A stretch of 64,000 nt of DNA, from the NCBI RefSeq assembly GCF_026559675.1, contig NZ_CP092891.1, positions 1,426,001-1,490,000 of the forward strand, in the 5' to 3' direction. Shown here in pieces: positions 59,862 through 64,000 of this stretch. The stretch comes from Microbacterium oxydans. GTDB taxonomy: Bacteria; Actinomycetota; Actinomycetes; Actinomycetales; Microbacteriaceae. The notes under the pieces are model-generated. The model worked only from the letters and a program-made list of their open reading frames with translations. It searched no databases and was not told the DNA's origin. The position numbers and the translations under genes are program-made. The first letter of the stretch is position 1; the number at the start of each line of letters is the position of its first letter.

Positions 59862-60533
59862 CTAGAAGCTGCCGATGCCCTTGCCGACCATCGAGACGCC
59901 GATGACCAGCAGCAGCACCGCCATGATGACCGCGTTCTCCCTGGCGAGCCATCCGCGCAGGGCGTCCAAAGGTGCGCGGAGCCTTTCCGCGGCGATCAGA
60001 TAGCCGACGACCGGGACGAGGACGGTCGCGGCGGCGATGAGGGTGAAGATGGCGATGACCACGACGGTCGAACCGGTGGGAAGGGCGGCGCTGCCGATGT
60101 CCACGCCCGCGCCGACGGCCATGATGAGGTTCTTCGGGTTGAGCGCCGACAGGAGGAATCCGAGTCCCAGCGCGACGATGAACGTGACCTTGTCGATGGC
60201 CTGCATCCACTTCGGCAGGGCGGCCTCCTCGCCGGGCTTCGGGCGCTTGCGCCACTGTCCGAACGCGAGGACGAACAGCAGCAGTCCCAGAACCAGCTGC
60301 ACCACGCCGCGGATGGGACGCGAGGCGTCCGGGTCCTCCGCGGGCAGGATCGCGGACAGCAGCGTGAACACCGTCACCGCGACGACGATGCCGACCACCC
60401 AGCCGAGCAGGAACCCGACGCTCGTCACGCGGGCCTTCGGGGACAGGAGCATGAGGATCGCCGCGATGATCGGTATGGGGCTGATCGCGATGCCGAGGGC
60501 GAGGGGGAGGATCTCCCCGATGACGGATCCCAT
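59862..60533 (-). CDS. GAP/Sap-family membrane protein (PF11139-like), first copy in the operon
   Basis: Six-helix membrane protein of 223 residues. It begins MGSVIGEILPLALGIAISPIPIIAAILMLLSPKAR and has LGLGFLLSALNPKNLIMAVGAGV, the hallmark Asn-Pro-Lys-Asn loop of the GAP family. The second GAP in the operon has NPVDAS instead, so the two probably differ in cargo or form a heteromer. Its ATG directly follows the SulP stop with no gap. Confidence 0.85.
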   Translation of the reverse strand: MGSVIGEILPLALGIAISPIPIIAAILMLLSPKARVTSVGFLLGWVVGIVVAVTVFTLLSAILPAEDPDASRPIRGVVQLVLGLLLFVLAFGQWRKRPKPGEEAALPKWMQAIDKVTFIVALGLGFLLSALNPKNLIMAVGAGVDIGSAALPTGSTVVVIAIFTLIAAATVLVPVVGYLIAAERLRAPLDALRGWLARENAVIMAVLLLVIGVSMVGKGIGSF

Positions 60534-62213
60534 CTACTGACCTTCTCTCTCGGGTGACGACGGCGCACCGGCGGTCGGCGCGAGCTGCGTGATGGCCGCG
60601 CGGTTGGTGGCGTACACGGGCTCCGACGCGAGCAGACCGAGCTTCGTGAGCCGATGCAGGGTGTTCGGCCGGACCCGGGAGAACGCAAGGGAGACCGACT
60701 GGTCCGCGAGCCACTCCTTGAGCGAGGCGAAAGACTCCGCGCCCGTGACGTCCACGTCCGTCACGGCCTCCATGTCGACGACGAGGTGGTGCACGGTCCC
60801 TTCGCCCGCGGAGCGGATCGCGTCCTTGACGGCGGTGGCGAACACGGACCCGTTCGCGAAGAACAGCGGGGCGGCGAGGCGGATGACGATCACCCCGGGA
60901 GCCGTGACGGTGCCGGCCGGAGCATCCTCGAGCAGCGACTCACCGGGATCGCCGCTGGACTCCAGCACGTCGATCGCGGGGTTCGAGGCGCGCTTGGCGA
61001 TGTTGATGAGAGCGAGGACGAAGGCCACGAAGATGCCGGGGATCGAACCGATCAGGAGCGTGACGAGGAAGCAGGTGGCGCCGATCAGGAACTCGAACCG
61101 ATCGCTGCGCCACAGGCCGATGAAATCCCGGATCCCGAGGAGGGGGATGATCGCGACGCCCACGATCGCGCCGATGGCCGGGGAGGGGATGTCGGCGAGG
61201 AGCGCGGTCCCGAACAGCAGGAGCAGCAGCGTCCCGACCGCGAGCACCAGTGCCGGGAGCTGCGTGCGGGATCCCGCCTGGTCCATCGCCGCGGTGCGGG
61301 AGGTCGAGGAGCCGACCGTGAAGCTCCCCTGCGCGCCGGCGGCGACGTTCGCGACGCTGAAGGCCCAGAGGTCGCGGTTGGCGTGGAACGGGTAGCGGTG
61401 CTTCTCCGAGTAGGAGCGCGAGACCAGCAGACCCTCGGCGGTCGTGACCAGGGTCAGCGCGATGGCCGACGGCACCAGGGCGAGCCAGAGCGACCAGTCG
61501 ATCACCGGCCAGGTCAGCGCGGGCGGACCGGCCGGCACCTCCCCGAGGACCGATACCCCCTGCGAGTCGAGGCCGGCGATGACCACGATGACGGTCGTGA
61601 GCACGAGGACGACCAGCGCCCAGGGCACCGCGCGGAGGAAGACGCGTCCGAGCAGCAGCACCGCGACCGACGCGGCCGAGATCAGCACCGACCAGCCGTT
61701 GAGCCCGGTGAAGCCCGAGACCAGGTCGCCGACCTTGCCCAGGAAGTCGGCCCCGGAGTCGATCTTCACGCCGAGCATCTTCGCGATCTGACTGACCATG
61801 ATGTCGAGCGCGAGCCCGCCGACGAAGCCGATCAGGATGGGCTTCGACAGGAAGTTCGCCAGGAACCCCAGCTTGAAGATGGCGAGGAGCGCGAACATCC
61901 CGCCGCAGATGATGGCCTGGGCCAGCGCGAGGGTGGCGTAGCTCGCGCTCCCGGCCGTGGCGAGGCCGCCGATCGAGGATGCGACCAGCGCGGCGGCCGC
62001 GGCATCGGGCGAGGCGACCAGCTGCCGGGACGAGACGACCAGGGCATAGACGATGGTCGGCACGATCAGCGCGTAGAGACCGGCGGTCGCGGGAAGCCCG
62101 GCGATCTGCGCGTAGCCGATGTTGAGGGGGATCGCGATCGCGAGCAGTGTCACGCCCGCGGTCAGCTCCGTGACGAGGTTCCGTGTGGTCAGCCCGGCGA
62201 GTGGTCGCTGCAT
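60534..62213 (-). CDS. SulP-family anion transporter with STAS domain (second copy)
   Basis: Transporter of 559 residues from ATG 62213, after GAAGGAGGGGG. NLVTELTAGVTLLAIAIPLNIGYAQIAGLPATAGLYALIVPTI is the first SulP block and GSFTVGSSTSRTAAMDQAGSRTQ the central segment; a STAS domain follows at about 430-540. It heads the arylsulfatase operon, which makes sulfate or a sulfonate the natural cargo. Longer in-frame extensions upstream are spurious. It adjoins the AI-2E gene but is separated by 140 bases. Confidence 0.92.
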   Translation of the reverse strand: MQRPLAGLTTRNLVTELTAGVTLLAIAIPLNIGYAQIAGLPATAGLYALIVPTIVYALVVSSRQLVASPDAAAAALVASSIGGLATAGSASYATLALAQAIICGGMFALLAIFKLGFLANFLSKPILIGFVGGLALDIMVSQIAKMLGVKIDSGADFLGKVGDLVSGFTGLNGWSVLISAASVAVLLLGRVFLRAVPWALVVLVLTTVIVVIAGLDSQGVSVLGEVPAGPPALTWPVIDWSLWLALVPSAIALTLVTTAEGLLVSRSYSEKHRYPFHANRDLWAFSVANVAAGAQGSFTVGSSTSRTAAMDQAGSRTQLPALVLAVGTLLLLLFGTALLADIPSPAIGAIVGVAIIPLLGIRDFIGLWRSDRFEFLIGATCFLVTLLIGSIPGIFVAFVLALINIAKRASNPAIDVLESSGDPGESLLEDAPAGTVTAPGVIVIRLAAPLFFANGSVFATAVKDAIRSAGEGTVHHLVVDMEAVTDVDVTGAESFASLKEWLADQSVSLAFSRVRPNTLHRLTKLGLLASEPVYATNRAAITQLAPTAGAPSSPEREGQ

Positions 62214-62260
62214 GCCCCCTCCTTCGGCTGCGCTCCGTCCGAGCGAGCTCGCCTCCACGA

Positions 62261-62284
62261 TCCCACCGGGAACGGCCCGTGGGA
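62261..62284. promoter_or_regulatory. imperfect inverted repeat before the SulP-arylsulfatase operon
   Basis: TCCCACCGGG (62261-62270) and CCCGTGGGA (62276-62284) pair with one bulge around AACGG, about 48 bases before ATG 62213. It is the only clear symmetric element in this 140-base gap and a candidate operator for the operon. No convincing -10 was found. Confidence 0.35.
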
Positions 62285-62353
62285 CAGACTCGGCGGGCAA
62301 GCTCCCCCTGGTGATTTCCGGGGTGGGAGGGCGACGAGGGGGCAGGGTCGCCG

Positions 62354-63505
62354 TCAGCCGCGACCGGAGCGGGGACGCCGGCGACGCCGGCGGAATCCCT
62401 CGGCGGGTTCGGGCTCGGGTTCGGGGTCGGGCGGGACCGCCGTGCGGTCGCCGGAGAGCCAGCGCAGCCACGTCGCTCCGGGATCGCCTTCGAGAACCAG
62501 GCTGCGGGCGAGCAGGGTCAGCGGGATCGACAGGATCGCCCCGAGCGGACCGATGATGAAGGTCCAGAAGATCACGGAGAAGAAGCTCAGGGTGAGGCTG
62601 AGATCGACGGCGTCGCTGACGAACTTCGGCTGGACCAGCACCTGCAGCACGACGTTCACGACGCAGTACACGGCGATCACGCCGAGGAACAGGGGCCATC
62701 CGCCGACGACGAAGGCCAGGATCGCAGGGGGGACCAGCCCGAGGACGAACCCGATGTTGGGGATGAAGTTCGTCACGAAGGCGAGGATCGCCCAGACGAT
62801 GGGCACCGGGATGCCCATCCACCACAGGGCCAGGCCGTCGATGACGGCGACGATGGCGCCGAACGCGGCGTTGACGATGTAGTAGCGGCGGATGCCGGAG
62901 TTGAGCCGGGTGATCCGCTCGATGACCGCACCCTTCGTGGCGCCGAACAGCGCGGGCGCCTGCCGGTATCGGGCGGCGTCCACGGCCATGAAGATGATGT
63001 ACGCGAACACGAAGAAGAGCGCGGTGGCGACCGCGATCACGGTGCCGCCCAGGCTGCGTGCGATCCCCAGCAGGGTCGTGGGATCGAGGACCGAGGCGGC
63101 GGCTGCCGACGCCTCCTCGTCCAGCCCGAGGGACTGCAGCCAGGCGACCAGCTGGTCGGCCGTCTTCGTCAGGCCGCCCTCGGAGACGAGATCCCCGATC
63201 AGGCGCGCGAACTGGGTGCCGGCGAGCCAGAGCAGCGCGCCCATCGCCAGCAGGATCAGGTACGCGAGGGCGATGACCGCCGTCGTGCTCGCCCATCGCG
63301 GCCACCCGCGCCGGTCGAGGGGGCGGCGCAGCGGCTCGCAGACGATGACGATGACGATGGCCAGCGCGATGGGGCCGAAGATGTCGCGCACGAAGTAGAG
63401 CCCGGCGAGGGCGATCGCGGAAGCCGCGAGGGTGAGGAGCACCCGCAGGCTCGGGGACAGCATCCCGCTCGGGGGATCGGGCGTGGTCGCGGGGGTGGGG
63501 GTCAC
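62354..63505 (-). CDS. AI-2E-family (TqsA/PerM-like) transporter
   Basis: Membrane protein of 383 residues from GTG 63505 with the family's pairs of helices, TLAASAIALAGLYFVRDIFGP near the start, and NFIPNIGFVLGLVPPAILAFV in the middle. Members include putative AI-2 exporters, Na+/H+ antiporters and peptide transporters, so the substrate is open. The C-terminus is Pro/Glu then Arg-rich. A TACGCT box lies six bases before the GTG. Confidence 0.85.
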   Translation of the reverse strand: MTPTPATTPDPPSGMLSPSLRVLLTLAASAIALAGLYFVRDIFGPIALAIVIVIVCEPLRRPLDRRGWPRWASTTAVIALAYLILLAMGALLWLAGTQFARLIGDLVSEGGLTKTADQLVAWLQSLGLDEEASAAAASVLDPTTLLGIARSLGGTVIAVATALFFVFAYIIFMAVDAARYRQAPALFGATKGAVIERITRLNSGIRRYYIVNAAFGAIVAVIDGLALWWMGIPVPIVWAILAFVTNFIPNIGFVLGLVPPAILAFVVGGWPLFLGVIAVYCVVNVVLQVLVQPKFVSDAVDLSLTLSFFSVIFWTFIIGPLGAILSIPLTLLARSLVLEGDPGATWLRWLSGDRTAVPPDPEPEPEPAEGFRRRRRRPRSGRG

Positions 63506-63511
63506 GCGGTC

Positions 63512-63517
63512 AGCGTA
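63512..63517 (-). promoter_or_regulatory. -10 box (TACGCT) of the AI-2E gene, predicted leaderless
   Basis: On the minus strand TACGCT is followed by six bases (GACCGC) and GTG 63505. Confidence 0.5.
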
Positions 63518-63582
63518 GCCGTCGGCGCCCGTGATCTCCGCAGCCTCGCGGGCCGTTCGGTCGTCCCGCTGCCGACGCAGGC

Positions 63583-64000
63583 TCAGAACGGCTCCGGGGC
63601 GACGAGCGGCGGCGGGCCCTGCTCGGGGGTGACGACGGCCGGTACGCCCGCGGCCTCCAGCGCCTCCGCGACGCCGCGCACGGTGTCGGAGAGGACGGTC
63701 GCGCCGTGGAGGGGATGGTGCCAGATCCGAAGGGTCAGCACCCATCGTGTGGGGGAGACGGAGGCGACCGCGACACCGGGGTGCTCGCGCGCGTGGACGC
63801 CGTCGACCTCACCGGCGGTGCGGCTGAGGATGTCGATCACCTCGTCGAGCCCGTGCGCACCCGAGCGGTCGATGCGCACCGACACCGCGCTGCGTCGCGA
63901 TCCGTGCCGCGAGTCGTTCACGAGGACGCCGGTGAGCAGGGCCGCGTTCGGCACGTGCACGGTGCGCCCGTCGACGGTGGTGAGGATGACGGCGCGTCCG
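63583..64000 (-). CDS. MscS-type mechanosensitive channel, 3' part only
   Basis: The last 138 codons are visible; the gene runs off the right edge. They show the MscS beta-domain pattern ILTTVDGRTVHVPNAALLTGVLVNDSRHGSR followed by a ferredoxin-like C-terminal domain ending APEPF. This pattern (pore-adjacent strand, then PNA...L...VN.S) is typical of small-conductance channel proteins that release solutes under hypo-osmotic shock. The upstream part is not in the window. Confidence 0.7.
   Translation of the reverse strand, partial: GRAVILTTVDGRTVHVPNAALLTGVLVNDSRHGSRRSAVSVRIDRSGAHGLDEVIDILSRTAGEVDGVHAREHPGVAVASVSPTRWVLTLRIWHHPLHGATVLSDTVRGVAEALEAAGVPAVVTPEQGPPPLVAPEPF

Noticed and set aside
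60534..63305. A continuous 923-codon frame that would extend the SulP protein far upstream
   Set aside because: The SulP start at 62213 has a strong ribosome-binding site, and the extension overlaps the AI-2E gene in another frame and lacks any fold.
1..64000. tRNA genes, rRNA, CRISPR arrays, insertion sequences and prophage genes
   Set aside because: I looked through the gaps and gene content. There is no cloverleaf, no spaced repeat array, no transposase or integrase, and no structural phage gene.

Overview
The window is a high-GC chromosomal segment of an actinobacterium, most likely a member of Microbacteriaceae close to Microbacterium. Reasons: C/G-ending codon use, a fused actinobacterial 2-oxoglutarate decarboxylase/E1 protein (Kgd), GuaB1 rather than a classical GMP reductase, an aroA / SigR / RsrA neighbourhood, DUF3097, and TANNNT -10 boxes placed six bases before start codons. 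It is almost entirely protein coding (61 genes, two of them cut by the window edges). I see no rRNA, tRNA, CRISPR array, insertion sequence or prophage, and no gene-free stretch longer than about 205 bases. The longest gaps hold promoter, operator or terminator signals, which are listed.

Layout. 1-3060: aroA (partial), the redox sigma factor with its zinc anti-sigma factor, and an Eis-like acetyltransferase. 3109-12218: a sugar-utilisation locus with its own operator region: a five-gene Dpp-type ABC importer, a ROK regulator, a GH4 glycosidase and a BadF-type sugar kinase, closed by a strong terminator. 12231-20080: Kgd, GuaB1 and two CNNM/TlyC membrane proteins. 20088-25958: an OYE-family reductase, NAD(P)HX dehydratase, a GT87-like membrane protein, small enzymes, an MFS exporter and a NUDIX hydrolase. 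25999-32003: metX, an EEP-family phosphatase/nuclease and metY (direct sulfhydrylation to homocysteine), then an SDR, uracil-DNA glycosylase and an acetyltransferase. 32005-36991: a second Dpp-type ABC importer, with a REP-like repeat at its 3' end. 37084-41162: hydrolase, AhpD-like protein, tyrosine phosphatase, an iron-box-controlled siderophore-interacting protein, a small HExxH protein and an arginase-fold protein. 41184-48267: PspA and a TPM-domain membrane protein, DUF3097, TrmB, a CPBP-like protein, DUF1304 and a DinB2-type polymerase. 48280-53181: a MarR/quinone reductase/RidA operon, a SulP transporter and a FUSC protein. 53204-64000: a MalT-like regulator converging on a tight six-gene operon (SulP, GAP, DUF6325, SHOCT, GAP, arylsulfatase), then an AI-2E-type permease and the 3' part of an MscS-type channel.

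Most interesting points: (i) the SulP-GAP-DUF6325-SHOCT-GAP-arylsulfatase operon, which looks like an uncharacterised module for sulfated substrates or envelope lipids; (ii) a rigid promoter/start grammar, TANNNT-GGAGNC-ATG, predicting leaderless mRNAs, in three cases with the -10 box built on the previous gene's stop codon; (iii) a DinB with isoleucine at the steric-gate position; (iv) a sharp codon-usage anomaly covering two ABC ATPase genes; (v) a GH4/BadF pathway fed by an ABC importer instead of a PTS; (vi) a TOPRIM-like signature in DUF3097.
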